From assembly GCF_001274725.1 (NCBI RefSeq), contig NZ_LGUF01000007.1:168468-232467 (forward strand): 64,000 bases of DNA. Direction: 5' to 3'. Below the pieces are notes generated by a model that was not told where the DNA came from, did no database searches, and was given only the letters and a program-made list of their open reading frames with translations. The position numbers were made by a program, and so were the translations under genes. This document shows, in pieces, positions 7,976-15,615 of the stretch (its first letter is position 1; each line of letters starts with the position of its first letter). Source of the stretch: Sporosarcina globispora (lineage in GTDB: Bacteria > Bacillota > Bacilli > Bacillales > Cytobacillaceae).

Positions 7976-8524
7976 GTGGTTAGATTAGAAGCTTTTACAG
8001 AAAAGGATTTCGATTTGCTCATCAGCTGGATCACAACCCCGGAATTAATGGTTCAATGGAGCGGTGCCCATTTCATGTTTCCGCTTAATTATGAGCAGCT
8101 TTCTAAATATATAATCTCTGCCAATCTGGACACTAGTTCAGAATATATCTACAAAGTTAGCGCATCCAACGAGGCAGTCGGACATATTTCCCTTGGCAGA
8201 GTTGACCGCGTCAACGAAACTGCGAGGATAGGCAAGGTTTTCGTCAGCCCCGCTGCCAGGGGGAAAGGCTATGCTTCAGAAATGATTCATCACATCCTGA
8301 AATTAGCCTTCCAAGAGTTGAAATTGAATAGAATCAGTCTCGGGGTTTTTGATTTTAATCTATCTGCTATTAAGATTTATGAGAAGGCAGGTTTCCAAAA
8401 AGAAGGGCTTCTCAGGCAGACCAATAAAGTGAGAAATGAATATTGGAACGTGATAGAAATGAGCATCCTGAAATCTGAATGGCAGGCCAGCACCGGGATT
8501 AAGGCTATTCAATCAAACGTTTGA
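7976..8524 (+). CDS. GNAT-family N-acetyltransferase
   Basis: 182 residues, RimJ/RimL-like. The acetyl-CoA binding region is VFVSPAARGKGYASEMIHHIL (Q/RxxGxG/A type), followed by the LNRISLGVFDFNLSAIKIYEKAGFQKEG motif. It transfers an acetyl group to a protein N-terminus, amino acid or drug; the substrate is unknown. The GTG start follows AAAGGAGA. The last six codons, including the stop, lie inside palindrome copy 3, and copy 2 sits just upstream, so the gene is bracketed by the repeat. Confidence 0.85.
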   Translation: MVRLEAFTEKDFDLLISWITTPELMVQWSGAHFMFPLNYEQLSKYIISANLDTSSEYIYKVSASNEAVGHISLGRVDRVNETARIGKVFVSPAARGKGYASEMIHHILKLAFQELKLNRISLGVFDFNLSAIKIYEKAGFQKEGLLRQTNKVRNEYWNVIEMSILKSEWQASTGIKAIQSNV

Positions 8525-8532
8525 TTGAATAG
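8505..8532. repeat. Palindromic repeat, copy 3 (28-bp perfect palindrome)
   Basis: The longest version: CTATTC, the 10-bp AATCAAACGT, and their exact reverse complement. It encodes the C-terminal AIQSNV of the GNAT protein, so the repeat has contributed coding sequence. Confidence 0.92.
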
Positions 8533-8542
8533 TTCCTCTCAA

Positions 8543-8579
8543 TAAAAAAACAAGGCGGATATACCACCGCCCTGCTTGA
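8543..8579 (-). terminator. Terminator of terC
   Basis: Minus-strand CAAGCAGGGCGG-tggtata-TCCGCCTTG followed by seven Ts, immediately after the terC stop. Confidence 0.85.
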
Positions 8580-9362
8580 TTAGCTTGCTTTTTCTTCAAC
8601 TGGAACTTCCTGTTTTTCCTTGGAAAGGAACCATCCTGCTAATGCTATTCCAATTAAGACTGCATAGAATGTAATTTTCCATTCTGTCGACTTGGGAAAT
8701 CCTTCAGGCAGGATCGCCAGTGCAGGATGGGACATGGTGTAGACTGCCAGTTTGACACCAACCCAGCCGACAATACCAAATGCCGCAACCTCAAGCCCAG
8801 GTCTTCTGTGGAGCAAATCCACAAAGAGGTTTGCTGCAAACCGCATGATGATCAATCCGATCATACCGCCGGCAAAGATGACAAAGAACTTTCCTCCGTC
8901 AAGTCCGCCTATATGGCCAAGTCCTGAATCCGGAAGAGCCACAGCCAGGGCGACCGCTGCCAGAATTGAGTCCACTGCGAATGCAATATCAGCAAGCTCT
9001 ACTTTAAAAACCGTCAGCCAAAAACCTGATTTTTTCGTTTCTTTCGTAACTTCTGCTTCTTCTTCGCCTTTTTTTACAAGGAATTTTCTTAAAATATGGT
9101 TAGCCGCGATGAACAGAAGGTATAGTGCTCCAATAGCCTGAACCTGCCAAACATCTACTAAAAACGAAATCGCAAATAGGGATCCGAATCGGAAAACAAA
9201 CGCTCCTGCCAATCCGTAAAATAAAGCTTTCTTCCTCTGCTCTTCTGGAAGGTGCTTAACCATAACCGCCAGCACCAGCGCGTTGTCAGCAGCCAATAGA
9301 CCCTCCAGTGCCACTAGCAGCAGCAATACCCATCCATACTCAAGTATTAGTGATAATTCCAT
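8580..9362 (-). CDS. TerC-family metal (probably Mn2+) exporter
   Basis: A 260-residue membrane protein with seven or more helices. It has the TerC signatures ALEGLLAADNALVLAVMVKHLP near the N-terminus and VELADIAFAVDSILAAVALA in the middle, whose Asp and Asn/Glu residues in the helices bind metal. Members YkoY/YceF (MeeY/MeeF) export manganese and help load secreted metalloenzymes. An upstream yybP-ykoY manganese riboswitch supports the Mn role. A FbpB-like microgene lies between riboswitch and terC and is probably co-transcribed. Confidence 0.9.
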   Translation of the reverse strand: MELSLILEYGWVLLLLVALEGLLAADNALVLAVMVKHLPEEQRKKALFYGLAGAFVFRFGSLFAISFLVDVWQVQAIGALYLLFIAANHILRKFLVKKGEEEAEVTKETKKSGFWLTVFKVELADIAFAVDSILAAVALAVALPDSGLGHIGGLDGGKFFVIFAGGMIGLIIMRFAANLFVDLLHRRPGLEVAAFGIVGWVGVKLAVYTMSHPALAILPEGFPKSTEWKITFYAVLIGIALAGWFLSKEKQEVPVEEKAS

Positions 9363-9376
9363 TTAAACACCCTCCC

Positions 9377-9502
9377 TTATTTCACCTTTGTGTATTTTTC
9401 GTCTACACGCTTTTCAATTTTCGCCAGCAATTCTTTATCTCTCAGCATCTCTTCTTTGTTTTTCTTAATTAATTCGGCAAAAGACATTTTATTTTTTTTC
9501 AT
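9377..9502 (-). CDS. FbpB-family small basic protein, copy 1
   Basis: 41 residues, Lys-rich amphipathic helix: MKKNKMSFAELIKKNKEE then MLRDKELLAKIEKRVDEKY. This fits the Fur-regulated basic protein B family, whose B. subtilis member acts with the small RNA FsrA in iron sparing. It lies 14 bp from terC, inside the same riboswitch-led transcript. A GGAAAGGGG site precedes the ATG. A paralogue is at 12778. A link to manganese rather than iron is suggested only by position. Confidence 0.8.
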   Translation of the reverse strand: MKKNKMSFAELIKKNKEEMLRDKELLAKIEKRVDEKYTKVK

Positions 9503-9603
9503 GTTAATCCCCTTTCCTTCTATATTTTAAGTATTGAAAGCTTCGCACTGTTTCCCTGCAGTTATGTCGATTGAGGATTTTCGTTGCCTGGCAATTTAGG
9601 GCA

Positions 9604-9639
9604 ATAAAAAAACCTCTACCAGCAAGCGGTAAAGGTTTT
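9604..9639 (-). terminator. Second terminator after the yybP-ykoY element
   Basis: Minus-strand AAAACCTTTACCGCTTGCTGGTAGAGGTTTTTTT. It resembles the first terminator (9644-9680) and is placed 5 bp after it, so the leader carries tandem terminators. The gap from 9503 to 9603 holds nothing else I can name. Confidence 0.8.
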
Positions 9640-9643
9640 AAAA

Positions 9644-9680
9644 ACAAAAAGACCTTTACCCGAAACAGGCAAAGGTCTTG
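9644..9680 (-). terminator. Riboswitch-coupled terminator of the Mn leader
   Basis: Minus-strand AAGACCTTTGCC-tgtttc-GGGTAAAGGTCTTTTTG. Its 5' arm, GACCTTT, is the same strand that closes the aptamer's P1 helix with AAAGG, so aptamer folding and terminator formation exclude each other. Confidence 0.88.
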
Positions 9681-9775
9681 CTAACAACGTTAAAGTTGCC
9701 AACAAAGCCGGGAGCTCTTAACTCCGAAATGACGACTCTGCTGTAAAAGCTACTCCCCTTTAGGAGAAACTATTC
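9665..9775 (-). promoter_or_regulatory. yybP-ykoY manganese riboswitch
   Basis: Minus strand begins AAAGGGGAGTAGC, contains GTCGTCATTTCGGAG, the arm GAGCTCCCGG, and CAACTTTAACGTTG, and closes with AAGACCTTT, matching the Mn2+-sensing yybP-ykoY class. It heads the fbpB-like/terC unit. From 9776 to 9995 I see no firm gene; a short hydrophobic leftward frame ending near 9825 is too weak to call. Confidence 0.93.
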
Positions 9776-9995
9776 AACTATTTAAGTTAATAGTATTCTA
9801 TTTTATTTAAAATGTCAATACTTAAGCTAATCTGAAATAAACTAAACTGAATGTCGCAAGGCCGAAAATAAAGTTCAGGAATACAAACACAATCTGCCTT
9901 GGTTTTATGCAAATTTATCAGCAGGTTATAAAAAGACACCCGAACAATATTAAGCCTGGGATGCTAATGTTGGATATCATGTCCTCACCGTCCGG

Positions 9996-11750
9996 TTAAT
10001 GCAATACCTTTTCGCGCTTTTTCTCAAGCTGCTTTTCATGTGCCCGGGCATGGGCGCGATGGCGGTCTTCTTCCACCTCGACAGAGATTCGAACACCCTG
10101 AGGTACAGCTGAAGCCGATACTTGCTTCAAGCCAGCCTGATCTTTTTCAAAAACAAAGGATGATCTAGTTGAAATATCTGCTCCTGGCTCTGTTACGGAA
10201 GGAATCACCCGATAATCTGCACGCCATTGCTCTGGTGTTACCCGGCAGCGGACATAGCCTCTATAATTGTTAAAAAACTTAATATGAGGATTTTCTGTAA
10301 GCGTCTTTTCCGTATCCGCTCTCACATCTGATCCGTTTCCTCCTGAAGTGATAGAGGTTCCGACAAATTCGGCCCCAATCAGCTTTGCATTTGGATCATT
10401 ATAGTCTGTTAGAATATTGGAAGCCCAGCTTGCATGAACATCTCCAGTCAGCACAATTAGGTTTTCGATATGGTTTGAAGCCGCGAAATCAGCCAGACGC
10501 TGCCGGGCAGCGGGATAGCCATCCCATGCATCCATGCTGAACTTAGGTGAAGCACTTGTCCCAAAATTCCTCTGAGCAAAGAACACCTGCTGTGCAAGTA
10601 CATTCCAATGAGCATTGGAGCTTTTAAGATTGCTTTCAACCCACTGTTCTTGTCCCTTGCCAAGAAGAGTGCGGTTTGGATCCAGCGACTCCGGTGTATG
10701 AGGCTTGCTGCCATCCCCATTTGCCTGGTCATCCCGATATTGGCGGGAATCAAGCACAAGGAATGATGCAAGGCTGCCATAGCTGAATTCCCTATACAGC
10801 TGCATACCATCACCATTTGGCATGGAAGATAGGCGGAGCGGCATGTGTTCATAGTAAGCCTGATAAGCCGCAGCACGGCGTTTAATAAATTCATCAGCTG
10901 ACTGGCCTTTCTCAGGAATCCCTGCTGCATAATTATTTTCCACTTCGTGGTCATCCCAAGTTACCACCCAAGGGAAAGCAGCATGCGCTTCTCTTAGATG
11001 CGGATCAGATTTGTACTGGGCATGGCGGTTCCGATAATCTTCGATAGAGATTATTTCCGGTCCGCTATGGTGGCGGACGTTTCCTGTTGGTGAAATATAT
11101 TCATTTGGTCCATATTCATATATGTAGTCGCCAAGGTGAATGACAAAATCGAGATTTTCCGTTGCCATATGCTGATAGGCGGTAAAAAATCCATGTTCAT
11201 ACTGCTGGCATGAAGCAAATGCAAATGATAGCCCTGACACGTTTGCGCCCGCAGCCGGCAGCGTCTTGGTTTTGCCGATTGGGCTTAGTTCATTTCCGCT
11301 TTTAAAACGATAATAATAGACAGTGTTCGGCATTAAGCCTTCTGCCTCCACATGCACAGAATGCGCCAAATCCGGCACTGCAATTTCTGTTCCGTGTTTA
11401 ACAACTTTACGGAAGTGTTCATCTTCAGCAAGTTCCCATTTGACCGGCACAGCATGATTAGGCATCCCGCCTCCGCTAAGCGGATCTGGTGCAAGCCTTG
11501 TCCATAAAACAACACTGTCTGAAAGAGGATCTCCTGATGCAACACCGAGCGTAAAAGGATATTTGCTGAACTTAGGAGCAGCATCAACCTTTAGATTGCC
11601 CACCCCTAATGATTGCGCCATTGCCAGGGCAAGTGAAAATCCGGCAATTTTCCCTGCACCAGATAGAAAGCTCCGGCGGTCAATGTCCCTCTTTAAATTC
11701 TCTTCATTAAACTTGCTGATTAAATCATCAATCGATCTCTCATTTCCCAT
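9996..11750 (-). CDS. phoD: PhoD-type alkaline phosphatase/phosphodiesterase, Tat-exported
   Basis: The 584-residue protein starts with a twin-arginine signal (DRRSFLSGAGKIAGF) and a hydrophobic stretch, so it is exported folded. A PhoD N-terminal beta domain follows (YPFTLGVASGDPLSDSVVLWTRLAP), then the metallophosphatase core: FASCQQYEHGFF, HLGDYIYEYG, TWDDHEVENNYA, VLDSRQYRD and LTGDVHASW carry the Asp/His/Cys metal ligands for Fe3+ and Ca2+. It releases phosphate from phosphodiesters and teichoic acid outside the cell. I prefer the ATG at 11750, 6-9 bp from AGAGGTG, over the GTG at 11759. No tat genes are nearby. Confidence 0.92.
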   Translation of the reverse strand: MGNERSIDDLISKFNEENLKRDIDRRSFLSGAGKIAGFSLALAMAQSLGVGNLKVDAAPKFSKYPFTLGVASGDPLSDSVVLWTRLAPDPLSGGGMPNHAVPVKWELAEDEHFRKVVKHGTEIAVPDLAHSVHVEAEGLMPNTVYYYRFKSGNELSPIGKTKTLPAAGANVSGLSFAFASCQQYEHGFFTAYQHMATENLDFVIHLGDYIYEYGPNEYISPTGNVRHHSGPEIISIEDYRNRHAQYKSDPHLREAHAAFPWVVTWDDHEVENNYAAGIPEKGQSADEFIKRRAAAYQAYYEHMPLRLSSMPNGDGMQLYREFSYGSLASFLVLDSRQYRDDQANGDGSKPHTPESLDPNRTLLGKGQEQWVESNLKSSNAHWNVLAQQVFFAQRNFGTSASPKFSMDAWDGYPAARQRLADFAASNHIENLIVLTGDVHASWASNILTDYNDPNAKLIGAEFVGTSITSGGNGSDVRADTEKTLTENPHIKFFNNYRGYVRCRVTPEQWRADYRVIPSVTEPGADISTRSSFVFEKDQAGLKQVSASAVPQGVRISVEVEEDRHRAHARAHEKQLEKKREKVLH

Positions 11751-12063
11751 TTTCTTCACCTCTTAACTCAATCTGGATTCACAGTTGATTATAAGAGGCT
11801 TTTTTTAAAGCAATATGAAGATGTGTAAAGGAGGATGACATTACCTCTGCCAATTTTAACAGGACTTTTGTAAGGATTTGATATTCATTCAGCCTATAAT
11901 CTAGACTTGCAGCCAAAATACCTTTGTACCCCTGTATCATTTGTCCCAGCTATTTTTACAATATATACATAGAATATTAACGAATGCTGTCAAAATCTTT
12001 TAGTTTACTAATCTATTAATAGTGGTTATGATGATAGTTATAATCTTGAAAAGGGGTGAGGGA
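11751..12063. other. Intergenic region between phoD and a small membrane gene
   Basis: AT-rich divergent spacer. On the minus strand CTTACA-n-CCTGTTAAAA could be a weak PhoP-type TTAACA direct repeat for phoD, but the spacing is not clean. I see no RNA gene or other element. Confidence 0.3.
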
Positions 12064-12384
12064 ATGAAAAAAATTAAGTTAATGCCATTTTTAATGCTGT
12101 CGGTATTTTTATCCTTCCTCATTACCCAATACCCTGGCGTCCATTTTAATGACATTCCAATGGACCAAAGCAAAGCGGTAACTGTTTCGGACTTTACTGA
12201 GAATTTTCTATTAAAGGATGATCCCAAAAAACATATCTTCACACAGGATTTGATCTCTTTAGCCGTCACAATCCTGTCAATTATCCTTTTTGTATACAGC
12301 GCCCTGCACATCATCGCCCGCAGGAAAAAGATATTCTATACTCCAATCTTCTACGAGGCGAATTATGTAATCCACACTCCTTAA
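12064..12384 (+). CDS. Predicted membrane protein with two end helices, unknown function
   Basis: 106 residues: an N-terminal hydrophobic segment (LMPFLMLSVFLSFLITQYP), a soluble extracellular-like stretch (to KKHIFTQD), and a C-terminal helix (LISLAVTILSIILFVYSALHII) followed by RRKK, suggesting both ends are in the cytoplasm. The ATG at 12064 follows AGGGGTGAGG. I do not recognise the family. A 37-residue membrane peptide follows 35 bp downstream. Confidence 0.6.
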   Translation: MKKIKLMPFLMLSVFLSFLITQYPGVHFNDIPMDQSKAVTVSDFTENFLLKDDPKKHIFTQDLISLAVTILSIILFVYSALHIIARRKKIFYTPIFYEANYVIHTP

Positions 12385-12419
12385 TTGTCCAACAAAACAA
12401 TTAAAGGAGGAAACGAATA

Positions 12420-12533
12420 ATGTGGATTCGATTCTTAATGATTGGGTTATTTTCATTAACAGCTTCCAGCCTGTTCTTTTATCAGGGAGTGGAAATGTAC
12501 CATGCTTTCACAGAATACTTCAGACAAAAATAA
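12420..12533 (+). CDS. 37-residue single-span membrane peptide
   Basis: A perfect AAAGGAGG lies 9 bp before an ATG that encodes MWIRFLMIGLFSLTASSLFF and a short polar tail. A terminator follows at 12541. Strong ribosome site, hydrophobic helix and terminator together suggest a real microprotein. Function unknown. Confidence 0.6.
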   Translation: MWIRFLMIGLFSLTASSLFFYQGVEMYHAFTEYFRQK

Positions 12534-12540
12534 GAGTTGG

Positions 12541-12568
12541 CGTCCAGGTATCCCCTGGGCGTTTTTTT
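12541..12568 (+). terminator. Terminator of the small membrane gene pair
   Basis: CGTCCAGG-tatcc-CCTGGGCG followed by seven Ts. Confidence 0.85.
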
Positions 12569-12731
12569 GAACTCATATGTTACCTGTATTAGTTTCCAAC
12601 GTATTCTGCTTATTTTCCTTTGGGGCACTATTCTCCCTTATTAGTTTCCTTCGTTCATTCCCTGTTCTTTCCGCTGACACTATCCGCAATACATCCCCCG
12701 CCATTTTCACTTTTTTTACTCAGCTCCATAA

Positions 12732-12769
12732 AAAAACACCCAGCCTATTTCAATCCCAGGCCGGGTGCT
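12732..12769 (-). terminator. Terminator of the second fbpB-like gene
   Basis: Minus-strand CACCCGGCCT-gggattgaaa-TAGGCTGGGTG followed by seven Ts. Confidence 0.85.
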
Positions 12770-12777
12770 ATTCCTTA

Positions 12778-12900
12778 CTATGCTTTTGCATATTTATCGT
12801 CTATCTTCTTTTCGATCTTCTCAAGCTCACGGCGATCTTTCAAAAGCGCTTCTTTATTTGCCTTAATCATTTCAAGCATTGATAATTTTTTCTTTTTCAT
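12778..12900 (-). CDS. FbpB-family small basic protein, copy 2
   Basis: 40 residues: MKKKKLSMLEMIKANKEALL then KDRRELEKIEKKIDDKYAKA. About half the positions match the copy at 9377 (xKxKxS-E-IK-NKE--L-D---L-KIEK--D-KY-K), so they are paralogues. A GAAGGTGAGCAG site precedes the ATG and its own terminator follows. I find no clear Fur box in the 80 bp upstream. The family is known from iron-sparing regulation in B. subtilis. Confidence 0.8.
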   Translation of the reverse strand: MKKKKLSMLEMIKANKEALLKDRRELEKIEKKIDDKYAKA

Positions 12901-12981
12901 TTCTGCTCACCTTCTCTCATGATGTTCGTAATCACCTGGATGCTAGATCTAATTTTTTTGACAGAGCATGGTGTCTGTCAC

Positions 12982-13848
12982 CTAAAAAACAATCGTCTTA
13001 TTTCCATGCACAATGACTTTGTCTTCCACATGCCAGGCAACTGCCTGGGCGAGAACCTGCCTTTCCACATGACGTCCGGCAATTTTGAGATCCTGCGCGG
13101 TGTGCCGGTGATTAACCCGCTGCACATCCTGCTCAATGATAGGTCCTTCATCCAAATCATTCGTTACATAATGGGCTGTTGCTCCAATCAGCTTGACTCC
13201 GCGGTTAAACGCCCTTGCATAAGGATTGGCTCCCACGAAGGCAGGAAGAAAGCTATGATGGATATTGATGATCCTGTTCGGAAATTTGGAAATAAAGCTA
13301 GGCGAAAGAATCTGCATATATCTCGCCAATACAATGAAATCCACTTTTCCCTTCAGCAGCTCCAGCGAATTTTGCTCGGCTTCAGCTTTTGTGTCAGGCG
13401 TAATCGGAACATAATGATAAGGAATTCCAAAACCCTCCACCACATCCCTCATGTCGGGATGATTGCTGATCACCAAGGGAATATCCACTTCCAGCTCCTT
13501 TGACTTCCAACGCCACAGCAGCTCCAGCAGACAGTGATCCATTTTTGAGACAAATATGGCCATCCGCTTGCGCTCGCCTTTGCCGCTCAGCTTCCACTCC
13601 ATTGAGTATTCCTTGGCCATTTCAGGCAAATCCTCTTTCAGTTTTGAAAAGGACTCGTCAAAATTATTCATATCGAATTCAATCCGCATAAAGAAGATGC
13701 CTGCCAGCGGATCGGTTGTGTGCTGGTCAAAATGGACAATGTTCGCGTTATGTTCCAGCAGGAAGTTGGAGACTGTGGAGATAATGCCTGGTCTCTCAGG
13801 ACAGGATATCAGCAATGTCGCCCGACTTGCGTTAATATTTGTATTCAT
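12982..13848 (-). CDS. purU: Formyltetrahydrofolate deformylase PurU
   Basis: PurU hydrolyses 10-formyl-THF to formate and THF, balancing one-carbon units against glycine and purine synthesis. The 288 residues have an N-terminal ACT domain (LLISCPERPGIISTVSNFLLEHNANI, ~10-35) and a formyltransferase-like domain with KMDHCLLELL, VISNHPDM, the VLARYMQILSP loop and the catalytic NIHHSFLPAFVGANPY...GATAHYVTNDLDEGPII motif. Start at 13848 has GGAGG 7 bp upstream; the longer frame to 13977 overlaps the leader. A tandem glycine riboswitch heads the gene. Confidence 0.95.
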   Translation of the reverse strand: MNTNINASRATLLISCPERPGIISTVSNFLLEHNANIVHFDQHTTDPLAGIFFMRIEFDMNNFDESFSKLKEDLPEMAKEYSMEWKLSGKGERKRMAIFVSKMDHCLLELLWRWKSKELEVDIPLVISNHPDMRDVVEGFGIPYHYVPITPDTKAEAEQNSLELLKGKVDFIVLARYMQILSPSFISKFPNRIINIHHSFLPAFVGANPYARAFNRGVKLIGATAHYVTNDLDEGPIIEQDVQRVNHRHTAQDLKIAGRHVERQVLAQAVAWHVEDKVIVHGNKTIVF

Positions 13849-13889
13849 CTTGATTCCTCCATCTGCATTTCTCGAAGCTGCCATCCAAA

Positions 13890-13940
13890 TAAAAAGGACA
13901 GAAAAAGGCGGCATCTTCATCCCCCTTCCCTGTCCTTTTA
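13890..13940 (-). terminator. Riboswitch-linked terminator ahead of purU
   Basis: Minus-strand AAAAGGACAGGG ... CTGTCCTTTTTATT forms a stem with a long internal region and T-rich tail, directly after the second glycine aptamer and before the purU ribosome site. Confidence 0.75.
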
Positions 13941-14097
13941 CCTGAGAGTTTAACCCCTTTGGTGTCGCATGAATCATGCGCGCTCTCCAGAGATGCGTCC
14001 GACTGCAGTTCTGTCTACCTGAGAGATTGGCTTCAAGGGTATTTTTGAAGCTTGCTCCTTCGGTGGCTAATGAATGCTCTCTCCTGCAGCCGTCATC
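13930..14097 (-). promoter_or_regulatory. Tandem glycine riboswitch controlling purU
   Basis: Two aptamers follow each other on the minus strand. The first runs from GCAGGAGAGAGC through GCCACCGAAGGAGCAAGC to CTCTCAGGTA; the second from CTGGAGAGCGC through CACCAAAGGGG to ACTCTCAGGTAAAAGGAC. This is the cooperative two-aptamer form. In Bacilli it usually heads the gcvT operon; here it heads purU. Confidence 0.93.
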
Positions 14098-14261
14098 CGC
14101 TCAATATTTTTGTTATTTTCAGAATAATATATTTTTTGACCCGTGTCAATCGAACTGCATTTCTTTCACAAAATTGCCACAAATACAATTTGACTATTTT
14201 TCTTTCAGTATTGATTTACAATTTACTTTTAGAATAAAAAGGGGGGGCGGATAAAACAGAA

Positions 14262-14292
14262 AAGCTTGAAGACAATGCCTCCAAGCCGTTTT
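14262..14292 (-). terminator. Terminator of the MFS gene
   Basis: Minus-strand GGCTTGGAGG-cattgt-CTTCAAGCTTTT just after the MFS stop. Stem is imperfect but the T-rich tail is present. Confidence 0.65.
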
Positions 14293-15480
14293 CTATACAG
14301 CTGCTTTCGGTTTTGGCTCCTTTTTTTGCCAGGCAATCGTGATAAACAATGTAACGATCAATAGCGCCAGACCGAGAACGAACGGATATGTTATCCGCAC
14401 ATCGTAAAGTACGCCGGCAATCGTTGGCCCAAGTACGTTTCCAATGCTCATATAAGCATTGTTCATCCCCATCGCAAATCCCTGCTCATTGCCGGCCATT
14501 TTTGAGATAAGCGTGGTTAAAACCGGACGCAGGATGGAGGTGGCAAGGAAAATGATCAGCGAAATAACGAAGAAAAATGCATAGCTGCCTGCAAATAGCG
14601 AGACAAGGAATCCGGACGCTGCAACAGCCAAAAAGATATTCAATACCTTTCCCTCACCGAATTTACTAACCACCCGATCGACTACAAATAACTGCACAAT
14701 AACACTAATGACCCCCGTTGAAGTTACCATAATGGCAATTTCCTGTGGAGTAGCAGCAAACTGATTGTCAAGGTAAAGTCCCAGCACAGATTCATATGCC
14801 ATTAGTCCAAAGCTCATCACCAATGTAATGACAAGCGGAATGAAATAAGGCTTCTTAACGGACATTGCCAGCTTCTTGACCATTGGTTCGTCCTCTGGCA
14901 TCTCTCCTGGCACCGTCTGCGATGTGCTGCTTTCCTCGAGGAGCACAATTGAAAAAATCACAGCCACTAGAGATACAAGCGCTGAAATCAGAAATGGCAT
15001 CTTTAAGCCGAAGTCTGCCAAAAATCCGCCAATTCCTGGCCCAACTACAATTCCAAGTGACATCGCAGCTGAGACAAGGCCATTCCCTTTTGCACGCTGC
15101 TCCATGGTTGTAATATCAGCAATGTAAGCAAAAATAGCAGGAATCAATAAAGCTGCCCCAATACCTCCGATTACACGCGAAAAGTAAAGCAGCCAAATAG
15201 AATCCACTGCATAAAAGACAAGCATGGATAATGTCAAACCAGCTAATCCGTAAATAATCATCTTTCTGCGGCCGTACTGGTCTGCCCATTTTCCCGCAAT
15301 GGGTGAAAAAATCAGCTGAGCACCCGCAAAAATGGCAATCATCAGGCCAGCTGCCGTTCCACCCTGATTAATGGATTCTAAATAAGCCGGCAAAATCGGT
15401 ATGATAATCCCAAAGCTTCCGATCGCAATAAACATATTAATCATCAATATGATCATCTTTTTCTTTTGATCCCCAGACAT
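14293..15480 (-). CDS. MFS drug-efflux-type transporter
   Basis: 395 residues, twelve predicted helices. It has MFS motif A between helices 2 and 3 (GKWADQYGRRKMIIYG) and the antiporter motif C in helix 5 (GIVVGPGIGGFLADFG), which mark proton-coupled drug exporters of the Bmr/NorA/TetA class. The ATG follows GAAGGAGGGG. Substrate unknown. No regulator is adjacent. Confidence 0.85.
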   Translation of the reverse strand: MSGDQKKKMIILMINMFIAIGSFGIIIPILPAYLESINQGGTAAGLMIAIFAGAQLIFSPIAGKWADQYGRRKMIIYGLAGLTLSMLVFYAVDSIWLLYFSRVIGGIGAALLIPAIFAYIADITTMEQRAKGNGLVSAAMSLGIVVGPGIGGFLADFGLKMPFLISALVSLVAVIFSIVLLEESSTSQTVPGEMPEDEPMVKKLAMSVKKPYFIPLVITLVMSFGLMAYESVLGLYLDNQFAATPQEIAIMVTSTGVISVIVQLFVVDRVVSKFGEGKVLNIFLAVAASGFLVSLFAGSYAFFFVISLIIFLATSILRPVLTTLISKMAGNEQGFAMGMNNAYMSIGNVLGPTIAGVLYDVRITYPFVLGLALLIVTLFITIAWQKKEPKPKAAV

Positions 15481-15579
15481 AGCGGATACCCCTCCTTCTA
15501 TATGTGAAAAATTTACATTAGTTTTTTCGGCACGCTAAATAGCTTATAATGAGACATGCTGCTTTGTCAAAGGAAAAAT

Positions 15580-15613
15580 AAGAGAAGCTCCAGCATATGC
15601 TGAAGCCTCTTGT
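15580..15613 (-). terminator. Terminator of the secreted helical protein gene
   Basis: Minus-strand GAGGCTTCAGCATATGCTGGAGCTTCTC followed by a T-rich run. Confidence 0.75.
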
Positions 15614-15615
15614 AT

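Noticed and set aside
9776..9995. Leftward short hydrophobic frame (VFVFLNFIFGLATFSLVYF)
   Set aside because: It is only about 22-30 codons, is preceded by a stop, and lacks a convincing start and ribosome site.
11880..11960. PhoP box for phoD
   Set aside because: TTACA and TGTTAA words are present on the correct strand but their spacing and number do not match the tandem TTAACA pattern well enough to call.
12577..12922. Rightward hydrophobic open frames of about 100 residues
   Set aside because: They overlap the FbpB-like gene and its terminator on the other strand, have no ribosome site and low-complexity content.
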